A stretch of DNA of 64,000 nt from Paenibacillus sp. Root444D2. Lineage in GTDB: Bacteria > Bacillota > Bacilli > Paenibacillales > NBRC-103111. This document shows, one piece after another, positions 17,309-25,303 of the stretch (position 1 is the first letter of the stretch; each line of letters starts with the position of its first letter). Position numbers and translations under genes: made by a program. The notes beneath the pieces were generated by a model. That model saw only the letters and a program-made list of their open reading frames with translations, was not told where the DNA came from and did not search any database. The DNA is taken from positions 244,825 through 308,824 of the forward strand of contig NZ_LMEO01000045.1 of NCBI RefSeq assembly GCF_001426375.1, read 5' to 3'.

Positions 17309-18271
17309 TTAAAAAAGGGACACGTCGCTGTATTTCTTAGCGATTCGGTTGACAACTAGAATCATCACCAGACCTATAATGCTTTGGAACAACCCAACAG
17401 CAGCCGCATAGCTTAGTCGACCTCCGCTAATACCGGAAGTGATGACATGCACGTCGAGGACGCTGCCAATTCGGGCTGTTGCCGGCCCATTCAGGAGGAG
17501 CAGCTGCTCGTACCCGGCGCTCATCAAGCCGCCGACGGAAAGAATAAAGAGAATCACGGCAATGTTGCGAATGCCGGGGAGCGTAACATGCCACATTTGC
17601 CGAAAACGATTTGCACCGTCAATCTTCGCCGCTTCGTACAATTGCTGATCAATCCCGGCTATTGCCGCCATATAGATGATCGAGTTCCAGCCAATATTTT
17701 TCCAAACATCAGACCCCAATATCATGGGATAAAACCATGTCGTGTTGTAAAGAAATTGAATGCGCTCCAAGCCAAGTGAGGCAAGCAGGTCATTCAATGG
17801 TCCTCCGTACGGAGTTAGAAGGCGCTGCATCAGCGTCACGACTACGACCCATGATACGAAGTATGGTAAGTAGGAAAGGGTCTGGACCACTTTTTTGAAT
17901 TTCACTCTGCGAACTTCATTCAAGAGAATCGCGAGAATAATCGGCATCGGGAACCCGATGAGAAGCTTTGACAGACTGATCACAATGGTGTTACGTATGA
18001 GCTCTGTTGCTTGATAATAATCGAAGAATTGGCGAAAGTATTTCAAGCCGGCCCAAGGACTTCCTGAGAAGCCGCCGGTGAACGTAAAATTACGAAACGC
18101 CACTTGAATGCCGTATAGAGGAACATAAGAAAAAATAAAGAACCAAATGATGCCTGGCAGCATGAATAAGTAAAATACTTTATGCTGCCAAATGCGTTTC
18201 CATAGCAAACGCTTGAATGACATCGGTTTTCGGGGTTGAACTTGCGTCATAGAATTTGTCAATGATTCCAT
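17309..18271 (-). CDS. sugar ABC transporter permease (LplB type)
   Basis: Membrane permease of 320 residues and first gene of the importer operon. Family marks are HKVFYLFMLPGIIWFFIFSY, YGIQVAFRNF, the EAA loop LYEAAKIDGANRFRQMWHVTLPGI and the C-terminal NRIAKKYSDVSLF. The GGAGG site is unusually placed: a cre-like palindrome (18272-18285) lies between it and the ATG. Confidence 0.92.
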   Translation of the reverse strand: MESLTNSMTQVQPRKPMSFKRLLWKRIWQHKVFYLFMLPGIIWFFIFSYVPLYGIQVAFRNFTFTGGFSGSPWAGLKYFRQFFDYYQATELIRNTIVISLSKLLIGFPMPIILAILLNEVRRVKFKKVVQTLSYLPYFVSWVVVVTLMQRLLTPYGGPLNDLLASLGLERIQFLYNTTWFYPMILGSDVWKNIGWNSIIYMAAIAGIDQQLYEAAKIDGANRFRQMWHVTLPGIRNIAVILFILSVGGLMSAGYEQLLLLNGPATARIGSVLDVHVITSGISGGRLSYAAAVGLFQSIIGLVMILVVNRIAKKYSDVSLF

Positions 18272-18285
18272 TGTAAGCGTTTTAC
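18272..18285. promoter_or_regulatory. weak cre-like box over the translation start region
   Basis: TGTAAGCGTTTTAC resembles a CcpA box with two mismatches. It sits between the ribosome site and the ATG, so a bound repressor would act as a roadblock. Confidence 0.3.
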
Positions 18286-18326
18286 CTCCTTATTGGACTT
18301 TCTCATAGGTTCCATTTGATATATTT

Positions 18327-18356
18327 ATTATAGCAGTACTGGAAACCCACTCGAAA
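18327..18356 (-). promoter_or_regulatory. promoter of the importer operon
   Basis: On the minus strand an extended -10, TGCTATAAT (complement of 18327-18335), lies 18 bases after a poor -35, TTTCGA (18351-18356). A good -10 with a weak -35 is typical of promoters that need an activator, which fits the adjacent YesN-type AraC regulator. Confidence 0.5.
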
Positions 18357-18431
18357 GTCCAAAAATTTATGATCAGGTATCACTTTCTTTGGAATTGTTA
18401 TATTTGTTTGAATATCACGTCATTTTGATTA

Positions 18432-20054
18432 TCAAGTCATCTTGAGCCGTTCCCTGAATTGGGTGGGTGTCATCGCATAGTAATCTTTGAATACCTTTGT
18501 AAAATAGCGGTAACTCTGGTATCCGACCTCATCCCCAACTTGAGCTACGGTTAAGGCCGTTCGTTCAAGCAGTTCCAAGCTCTTCTCCATTCGAAGGCGA
18601 ACCAGAAAATCTACGAAGTTATAACCTTTCTCTTGCTTAAATAAGGTGCTGAAATAAGAAGCGCTGATGCCCACATATTCAGCAACCTCCTGAAGAGAAA
18701 TATCCCGAGACAGCTTGATCTTCATGTATTCTATGCCTTTGGAGACCGGTGATAGGGAAAGGGCTTCGATGGCAATCGATTGCAGCATAAACTGAATCAA
18801 CTCTTTCGCCTTCTCGGTAAGCTCAACATATGTTTCCTGACAACGGATTTCCTCTATAAACATTTCCATGACTTCGCTCGTCACTGGAAGGGATTTAACT
18901 TCCCTGAGCTGGCGAAACAGATTAACGAGCATCTCGCCTACGATGAAACGTATGGAATCCTCCGATTCCCCGCTGCTGCACAAATTCCGCAGAAAATCAT
19001 TAAAGAGTCCATAACCGCCCTGCTCGTCACCTTGCTTAAAGGCGATGATGAGTCTCTTTTCAAGCTCAGTCGGGTAGAAGCCCTCGCTTTGTCCTTGCGG
19101 TAATGGCTGAAATTGATTGACAGACCCTTTACCCGTGAAAAATTTATGCCTGAGCGCCTTGAACGCTTGATCATATGCCTCGGGAACATTGGAAATACCC
19201 TGGAACTGTTGACTGCATCCTACTGAAAGTTGAACGTTAAATAACCGCAAATATTTGTTTAAGCTCTCTTGGAACGCATGACCCGCAAGAAGTCCTTTGT
19301 TATCGATCTCTCTTTCTGATCCGGCTTCAAGGAGGAAAACGTAACGGTTCGGCGGCATCAGCACAGAATCTACCGCTCCGTAATTGTGAGAGATTTCATC
19401 CAAAATATTATGAACAATGAATCGGCATAGTTTCTGGTCTTCATCGTTATAATTATCGGTGAACTTGATGTAATCATCGAATTCCGCGACAAGCATAAGA
19501 AAGGTGCCATTCAAGATGTCTAATTGAGCGTCAAATCGATTGAATAACCGCTCTGGAGAGATCAGGATGTCTTTACGCGTCAGCCAGCGCTCATAGATTT
19601 GCGCTTTTTCCAGCAATGCCTTCTCCTTCTGCATTTGATTGGCATATTGGATTTTCGTCGACTGCAAATGACGCTCATCCAGTCTACGCGCGATTATTTC
19701 GAATACTTCTGTTAATTGCTCTTTGGTCACAGGCTTCAGCAAGTAATCCCGCACGCCAAGCTTAATGGCCTGCTGTGCATAATCGAATTCCCCGAAACCG
19801 CTCAGAATGACAATTTCCACAGGTTCACCCGGCAGTGATCGGATGCGCTCCGTTAGTTCCAGACCATCCATGTAGGGCATCCTGATATCGGTCATCACTA
19901 CGTCCACTTCAGGTCGTTCCTTCAGGATTTCCCAAGCTTGCTGCCCATCCTCCGCAATCGCAATGACTTCAAAACCATTTTGCTCCCAATTAATAACCTT
20001 AGTGAACCACTTGCGAGTTGATAATTCGTCCTCAACAATCAGCAGCTTATACAT
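18432..20054 (-). CDS. response regulator with AraC DNA-binding domain (YesN type)
   Basis: Transcription factor of about 540 residues. The N-terminal receiver has the acidic pair E8-D9-E10, phospho-acceptor Asp56 (MTDIRMPYMDG) and Lys of LLKPVT. A middle region of about 280 residues follows, and the C-terminus has two AraC helix-turn-helix motifs (ISLQEVAEYVGISASYFSTLF; VAQVGDEVGYQSYRYFTKVF). The ATG at 20054 is preferred over 20069 because GAGGGGG lies seven bases before it. It overlaps the kinase gene by eight bases, so the pair is cotranslated. Likely target: the importer operon directly downstream. Confidence 0.93.
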   Translation of the reverse strand: MYKLLIVEDELSTRKWFTKVINWEQNGFEVIAIAEDGQQAWEILKERPEVDVVMTDIRMPYMDGLELTERIRSLPGEPVEIVILSGFGEFDYAQQAIKLGVRDYLLKPVTKEQLTEVFEIIARRLDERHLQSTKIQYANQMQKEKALLEKAQIYERWLTRKDILISPERLFNRFDAQLDILNGTFLMLVAEFDDYIKFTDNYNDEDQKLCRFIVHNILDEISHNYGAVDSVLMPPNRYVFLLEAGSEREIDNKGLLAGHAFQESLNKYLRLFNVQLSVGCSQQFQGISNVPEAYDQAFKALRHKFFTGKGSVNQFQPLPQGQSEGFYPTELEKRLIIAFKQGDEQGGYGLFNDFLRNLCSSGESEDSIRFIVGEMLVNLFRQLREVKSLPVTSEVMEMFIEEIRCQETYVELTEKAKELIQFMLQSIAIEALSLSPVSKGIEYMKIKLSRDISLQEVAEYVGISASYFSTLFKQEKGYNFVDFLVRLRMEKSLELLERTALTVAQVGDEVGYQSYRYFTKVFKDYYAMTPTQFRERLKMT

Positions 20055-21777
20055 GTTCAACCCCCTCAAGCACTGGCAGCGTTAATACAACTTCCGTTCC
20101 ATTCCCGGGCTCGGACTTAATTGACAAGCCATACTCACTGCCGAAATACATCCGAATTCGACTGTTCACGTTGTACAACCCGATGCCCTTGCTGGGCGAA
20201 TGATCGCTTAGCAAAGTTTCTGCTTGAGCCTTCGTCATCCCCACCCCATTGTCACGAACGGTCACGATGACAGCCTGCTCCGTAAGCTCGCCTATCACGG
20301 TCACATTGCCTCCCGCCATTCCCTTTAACCCATGCTGGATCGCATTTTCCAGGAGAGGCTGAAGAATAATTTTCAAGGTATAGAGACTTGGAATCTGCGG
20401 ATCTATTTGCCATTCGATCGTATGTCGAGCACCGAAACGGATTTCCAATATTTTCAAATAACATTTGGCGTGATCAATTTCTTGTTCAAAACGGATGGTG
20501 TTACTTCCCTTGGATACCGATATTCGAAAGAGGTCCGCTAGGGCGACGACCATGCCAATGGCCGTCTGCTTCTCGTCCATGTCAATCTCGTTCTTGATTG
20601 CATCCAGTGTATTGTATAGGAAATGAGGATTAATTTGAGCTTGCAAAAAATTGAGCTCCATTTCCCTTCTTTCCAGTTTTTCGACATAGTTTTGGTGAAT
20701 GAGGTCTCGTAAATTATCGAGCATGTTATCAAAATTACGATCTAGTTCATCGATCTCATCGCCTTTAACATGGACTCTGCGGCTCGTAGAGAGCACCCCC
20801 CTGCCAACCCGAGATACTTTGGCGTGAAGACGCCTGATCCCGCGGGTCAGCTGACGGGTTATAAGCAAGGTCAAAAAAGAAAAAATAATCATACAAATGA
20901 TACTGACTGTCAAAATGGTTTGTCGAATTTCATTCACTTTGGATTGAATGGACGCTTTGGGCACAAGCAGGTACATCGTCCAGTCAACATTCTGGAGCTT
21001 GCGGTACCACATGACATAGTCGGTTCCCTGAATTTGAAGGTTCAACTCGGATTCGGAGCTTCGATCCTTACTCGTCTGTTCGACGATTTCCTGTGGAAGC
21101 GGTTTGCCAAGTTGATCGGTGTCAGGGTTAAACATGATGGTTCCTTTACTATCTGCGATGATTAGGCTTCCGCTTGCGTCAGCTTTGTTGCCCATCGTTT
21201 CCTGCACATACGTCACGGAAGGGATCTGGATCGTTAGCTTTATGTAACCAATTTTCTTAAACTGCCCGATGCTGTAAATCGGCCGCACCAACGCATAATA
21301 ATATTTACCGTCATATTGTTCAAGTATCCAAAACTTCGAGTCCGGTATCTCATTCAAGCCGAGAACCCTTCGAAGCCTATCTTCTGGAAAAAGATATACG
21401 CCATCGGACATGACATCAGGAGATGTGGAGAAAAATTCGATGCTCTCGACATCGGTCGCCTGATAGGCTTGGATAAACCGGACCGCACGGGAGATTTCCC
21501 GGTTCATGATAATAACGCCTTTTTCCCGGTACACATCGGGTTCCGAAAGTACGTTTTGAACGGACTCCGACACCGTTAAATTGTCAAGAATGCTTTCGTA
21601 GAAACGGATATTGTAATAAATGCCGTTGTTGGATTGAACTAATATCTTTTGATAAGAATCAGATACGTACCGGATAATGAGGTCTGACATTTGATTAAGG
21701 AAGTAATTCGTTAACCCTACAATCGGAAGTAGAATGGTCACCAAATATACGATCATTAATTTTTTGTGCAACTTCAT
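20047..21777 (-). CDS. sensor histidine kinase (YesM type)
   Basis: Membrane kinase of 576 residues. It has a first helix at about 8-27, an extracellular double-Cache-like sensor, a second helix at about 290-312, a HAMP domain, the His_kinase block QINPHFLYNTLDAI with phospho-His near 385, and an ATPase domain (ILQPLLENAIQHGLKG, DNGVGMT, GIGLYNVNSRI). It is paired with the YesN-type regulator. The ribosome site lies in a stem described separately. Confidence 0.93.
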   Translation of the reverse strand: MKLHKKLMIVYLVTILLPIVGLTNYFLNQMSDLIIRYVSDSYQKILVQSNNGIYYNIRFYESILDNLTVSESVQNVLSEPDVYREKGVIIMNREISRAVRFIQAYQATDVESIEFFSTSPDVMSDGVYLFPEDRLRRVLGLNEIPDSKFWILEQYDGKYYYALVRPIYSIGQFKKIGYIKLTIQIPSVTYVQETMGNKADASGSLIIADSKGTIMFNPDTDQLGKPLPQEIVEQTSKDRSSESELNLQIQGTDYVMWYRKLQNVDWTMYLLVPKASIQSKVNEIRQTILTVSIICMIIFSFLTLLITRQLTRGIRRLHAKVSRVGRGVLSTSRRVHVKGDEIDELDRNFDNMLDNLRDLIHQNYVEKLERREMELNFLQAQINPHFLYNTLDAIKNEIDMDEKQTAIGMVVALADLFRISVSKGSNTIRFEQEIDHAKCYLKILEIRFGARHTIEWQIDPQIPSLYTLKIILQPLLENAIQHGLKGMAGGNVTVIGELTEQAVIVTVRDNGVGMTKAQAETLLSDHSPSKGIGLYNVNSRIRMYFGSEYGLSIKSEPGNGTEVVLTLPVLEGVEHV

Positions 21778-21781
21778 GCAT

Positions 21782-21841
21782 GTCTGTCCCCCTTAGTTTA
21801 AGTAAGCATAACTGTCTCTTCATTTCCCTAAGGGGACAGAC
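21782..21841 (-). promoter_or_regulatory. long-range stem covering the kinase ribosome site
   Basis: GTCTGTCCCCCTTAG (21782-21796) can pair with CTAAGGGGACAGAC (21828-21841) with one bulge. The arm next to the kinase gene contains its Shine-Dalgarno sequence (complement AAGGGGGAC). Transcripts reading through from the upstream gene would fold this stem and hide the site. It could also act as a terminator for the GxGYxYP gene, although the T run is missing. Confidence 0.5.
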
Positions 21842-21871
21842 TTTTCCTTTGTGGTAATAATTAATAATGGA

Positions 21872-24800
21872 TTATTGTGGAATACGCACTGTCACATTAT
21901 CGATCTGTACAGTCGCATTATCGTCGTACCACACACGGAACTGATAGGCATGCCCCAGTACGAAATCAGCCTCCATAATAATGGACTGATACGTATCAGC
22001 GGCATTGAAATCACTGCGCAGCACGGCTTTTTCGCCAGTTACTTTGTTGCCTGTTCCGTCATAGATGTCTAGATTCAGGACCCGCTCAGAACCGCCGGCA
22101 GGATTGTCGATCTTGATGCGGAAGTCGACCTTAAGGCTTCCGGAAGGGAGATCCGCTACCCCGGGGCCATACAGCATATGACCTGCCGCATGTTCCTGCG
22201 GATTCGCATACCAACCATCTGCGGCTGCTGCTCCCGTATTATGACCGAAGTCACGCTCCGCTTCGAATATACGGCTCGTATAGTTCGCCGATACATGAAT
22301 CGGTATCTGCGCTTCTAGGCCATTATACGCCGCCTTCACGATGGCATCTCCGCCTTGAAGCACCTGCAGCGCGCCTCCGGCACCGATAGTGACCGCAGTT
22401 TCACCTTGCACGACGGTCCAAGTCCCATCTACCGTCAAATTAACGTCCGGCTTGCCTTGCTCGCTCGCTTTCCCCCACAGCTGAAGCTGCTTTTGCCCTG
22501 CATCGGTTCCGAAGACCAACGAAGATACGCTTGATCCGCCGAATTTAAAATAAAGCGATTGTGTATTCGGCTTCGTTATTTCTGGCATATCCAGTCTCAC
22601 GTGATCAACTTTGACGTTCGCCTTATCTTCGAAATGCACTCGGAATTCATAGGTGCTGCCAAGTGAAAGGTCGACGTCCTCCAAACTTATATCCATGTAC
22701 TGATCTTGTACGGCAAAATCCCGTAACTTCAGCTCTTTTGAAGCAATAATTTGATCAGCACTCGCATTATTAATATCAATGATAGCAATGGTATCCTCAG
22801 AACCAGTCGCACCTGAAGCCTTCATTCGGAAAGTGACATCATGCACGCCTGATGGTAAATCGGCCACATAAGGTCCATATAACATATGGCCAGTTCCGTG
22901 CTGTTCGGTGTTAGCCAACCAACCGTCCCCGTCAAGCACCCCTGTGTTATGCCCGAAATCGTTCTCGGCTTCATACAGTCGCTGTGCTAAATTACGGTTC
23001 ATCACGATGGTGACTCGATCGATTTTAACCTTGGCGTTGCCATCATACCAAGCTCTAAACTGATAAGAATGACCAGCAACAAAGTCAGCCTCAAGTGTCG
23101 CATTATGGTATGTGTCTGCGCTTTGGAACTCGGAGCGATGCACAGCTTTCTCAGCAACTACCGCTCCAGCTGTATCATCATAGATATCCAGATTCAGCAC
23201 ACGATCATTATCGCCAGTCACACTGTCAATCATCGTTTTGAATTTGACTTGGTTGCGGCCTGCAGGAATGTCTGAGGCACCTGGTCCGAAGAGCATATGT
23301 CCTGCCGCATGTTCCTGCGGATTAGCTGACCAGCCATCACCATCCAACTTCCCTGTGTTATGACCAAAATCGGTTTCCGCTTCATACACCTTGTTGGCTA
23401 CTTCCGTATCCTCTTTAGGGACGTTATTTTGAATTAGCTTCACCATTTTCTCAGGCGTTACGACTTGAACATCGCCTTGAAGTTGATCGATAACAGCCTT
23501 TACTTCATCCATGGAGGAAGACCAGGCATGAACGAGAACAAGCGAGTAGCCTGCGGCACTCTTCGGATTTCTTGGCGCCGCATTGATATGCTGGGCAACT
23601 GAGTTCACGTCGCTTCCAGCGATACCACGCCAAAGCATTTCACGCGGGGTGACAATAGGCTTATTGTTTGACCACTTTATGGCCCCGTTTAGTGCTTTAT
23701 GGTTACTGTATTCCAAATAAATGACGCCATCGATATTCGACTGATCCGTATACTTATCCCAGATCGCCTTCTTGTTAAAAGCATTAAAATCTATAACTTC
23801 AACAAGCGATAAATCAGCTTTGCCCATATAAGTGTTTAACCTATTGAGATGTGTATCGAGTTCCTGCTCTGGATACATGGACGGATACATATAACCGCCG
23901 CCTGACGGACCAACGACAAAATTATCTTTCGTTGTACCATCCGTATAAAAACGTTCCAGAACAGTCGGGGCCAAATCCATCATGCTGGGAGAAACAGCCC
24001 AACCCATATCGAAATTCCCACGGTTTGGGTTACCGAACCAAGGCTTGCCCTTCTCGGCCAAATCGTTCAGCATCCATTGAATATTATCGCCATCAGACAT
24101 GACGAATGACACATAATGCACCTGATCCTGAACTGCAGGCTGCGACTGATCCTTCTGTTTGAGCTCCTTGATGTTAAAGCTGCTAAAGACTGACAAATTA
24201 TAGGCATGATCTGCCGGCAGTGTATATACACCGGCTGATGAACTCGGACGTATGAAAGCGTCTTCGCCTTTTGACGCATCTCCCCAGCCTAAAATGACAG
24301 CATCTGGCTCCGCGTCCGCAACGACGGATTGTCGGAATGCGCTGTTCCCATCATAAAAAGTGAAAGCGTTAGCCATTACAGCGTAATCTCGTAGTTTGCC
24401 GCCCATACCGGATGCCAATTCTTCACTTGTCTCCCCTTTTTGCTCGATCAAGGTGCGATGGTTGAGCTGGCTCCAGTAGTTTTGCTTGACCCAAGCTTCA
24501 TCCTTCGTTGAGAGATCCATCACTTGCTTATAGCTTTTGGCTTGTTTGACATCGCCTTTTTCAATTAAGATGGATTGCTTCAAATGGGCTAGTGAAGTTG
24601 CTGCATTGATGGAGCTGTTCCCCTTTTCCCATAGTAAATAGCCGTCGAACTGCTTCTTGAATTCCTTCACAAGCTTCCAAGGATCACGGATAAATTCCGT
24701 TTTCACCCCGTATTTTAGGACCAAATCGTCCAGCCATATCTTGTAATTCCCGGAGTCGGGCAGTATGTAAATTTGATTGGAGGACTTATTAGCGAGTATC

Positions 24801-25051
24801 CCTTGCAGCGAAGCGATCATGACACTTTCCGTTTCCGACATATCGCTCAAACGGATCACGTAAAGCTTTTTGGCTTTAACAGCAGCTTTTACGTAGTTAG
24901 TGTCCAATTGCGGTGAACTGCTTTGAGAAAGCGTTGTTTCATTATCGGACTCTAATTCATTAGCTGCAGCGGAAGGAGACACAGATGTTCCTAAGAGTGA
25001 TATGACAATAAAAAAGCATACAAATAAGATGAATAAACTGGTTTTTCTCAT
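21872..25051 (-). CDS. secreted GxGYxYP-family protein with three carbohydrate-binding-like repeats
   Basis: Secreted protein of about 1059 residues with a signal peptide (about 1-30). Residues about 65-200 match the GxGYxYP N-terminal region and 200-540 the GxGYxYP domain, with the name-giving motif in VGPSGGGYMYPSMYP and VHYVSFVMSDGDNIQWML. This family is a putative glycosidase group. Three repeats follow at about 555-680, 690-810 and 927-1059, each opening EAE-DFGHNTG and containing DGW-AN-EH-GHMLYGP. A bacterial Ig-like insert lies between repeats two and three. The ATG at 25051 (GGAGG, six bases) is better than the one at 25066. Terminal beta repeats probably bind glycans; that is inference. 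Confidence 0.88.
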   Translation of the reverse strand: MRKTSLFILFVCFFIVISLLGTSVSPSAAANELESDNETTLSQSSSPQLDTNYVKAAVKAKKLYVIRLSDMSETESVMIASLQGILANKSSNQIYILPDSGNYKIWLDDLVLKYGVKTEFIRDPWKLVKEFKKQFDGYLLWEKGNSSINAATSLAHLKQSILIEKGDVKQAKSYKQVMDLSTKDEAWVKQNYWSQLNHRTLIEQKGETSEELASGMGGKLRDYAVMANAFTFYDGNSAFRQSVVADAEPDAVILGWGDASKGEDAFIRPSSSAGVYTLPADHAYNLSVFSSFNIKELKQKDQSQPAVQDQVHYVSFVMSDGDNIQWMLNDLAEKGKPWFGNPNRGNFDMGWAVSPSMMDLAPTVLERFYTDGTTKDNFVVGPSGGGYMYPSMYPEQELDTHLNRLNTYMGKADLSLVEVIDFNAFNKKAIWDKYTDQSNIDGVIYLEYSNHKALNGAIKWSNNKPIVTPREMLWRGIAGSDVNSVAQHINAAPRNPKSAAGYSLVLVHAWSSSMDEVKAVIDQLQGDVQVVTPEKMVKLIQNNVPKEDTEVANKVYEAETDFGHNTGKLDGDGWSANPQEHAAGHMLFGPGASDIPAGRNQVKFKTMIDSVTGDNDRVLNLDIYDDTAGAVVAEKAVHRSEFQSADTYHNATLEADFVAGHSYQFRAWYDGNAKVKIDRVTIVMNRNLAQRLYEAENDFGHNTGVLDGDGWLANTEQHGTGHMLYGPYVADLPSGVHDVTFRMKASGATGSEDTIAIIDINNASADQIIASKELKLRDFAVQDQYMDISLEDVDLSLGSTYEFRVHFEDKANVKVDHVRLDMPEITKPNTQSLYFKFGGSSVSSLVFGTDAGQKQLQLWGKASEQGKPDVNLTVDGTWTVVQGETAVTIGAGGALQVLQGGDAIVKAAYNGLEAQIPIHVSANYTSRIFEAERDFGHNTGAAAADGWYANPQEHAAGHMLYGPGVADLPSGSLKVDFRIKIDNPAGGSERVLNLDIYDGTGNKVTGEKAVLRSDFNAADTYQSIIMEADFVLGHAYQFRVWYDDNATVQIDNVTVRIPQ

Positions 25052-25303
25052 TATAAACCTCCTCAAATTATGAATGTATGACTGGATTGATTGTCATTTG
25101 AATTATACAATATATTATTAACATATTCTACATGTCATTTAGATCATTTAAAACTTCTACTAAACTCCTAGAAAGACTTGTAGGTTGGGCCTCAGCTCCT
25201 ATGCAATCGATGGTTACCCATTAACGCAAAAAAGCCAAGCCAGGTTCCGCGCAGCTTCCCTGACTCAGCTTATTCAATTCATCCAAATTGTATTTTACAT
25301 CTG
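25052..25303. other. intergenic region with terminator
   Basis: An imperfect stem at about 25228-25274 (AGC-AG-CAGG against CCTG-CT-GCT) is followed on the minus strand by TTTTTTGCG, a plausible terminator for the GGDEF-EAL gene. The stretch 25075-25150 is AT-rich and probably holds the promoter of the GxGYxYP gene. Confidence 0.5.
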
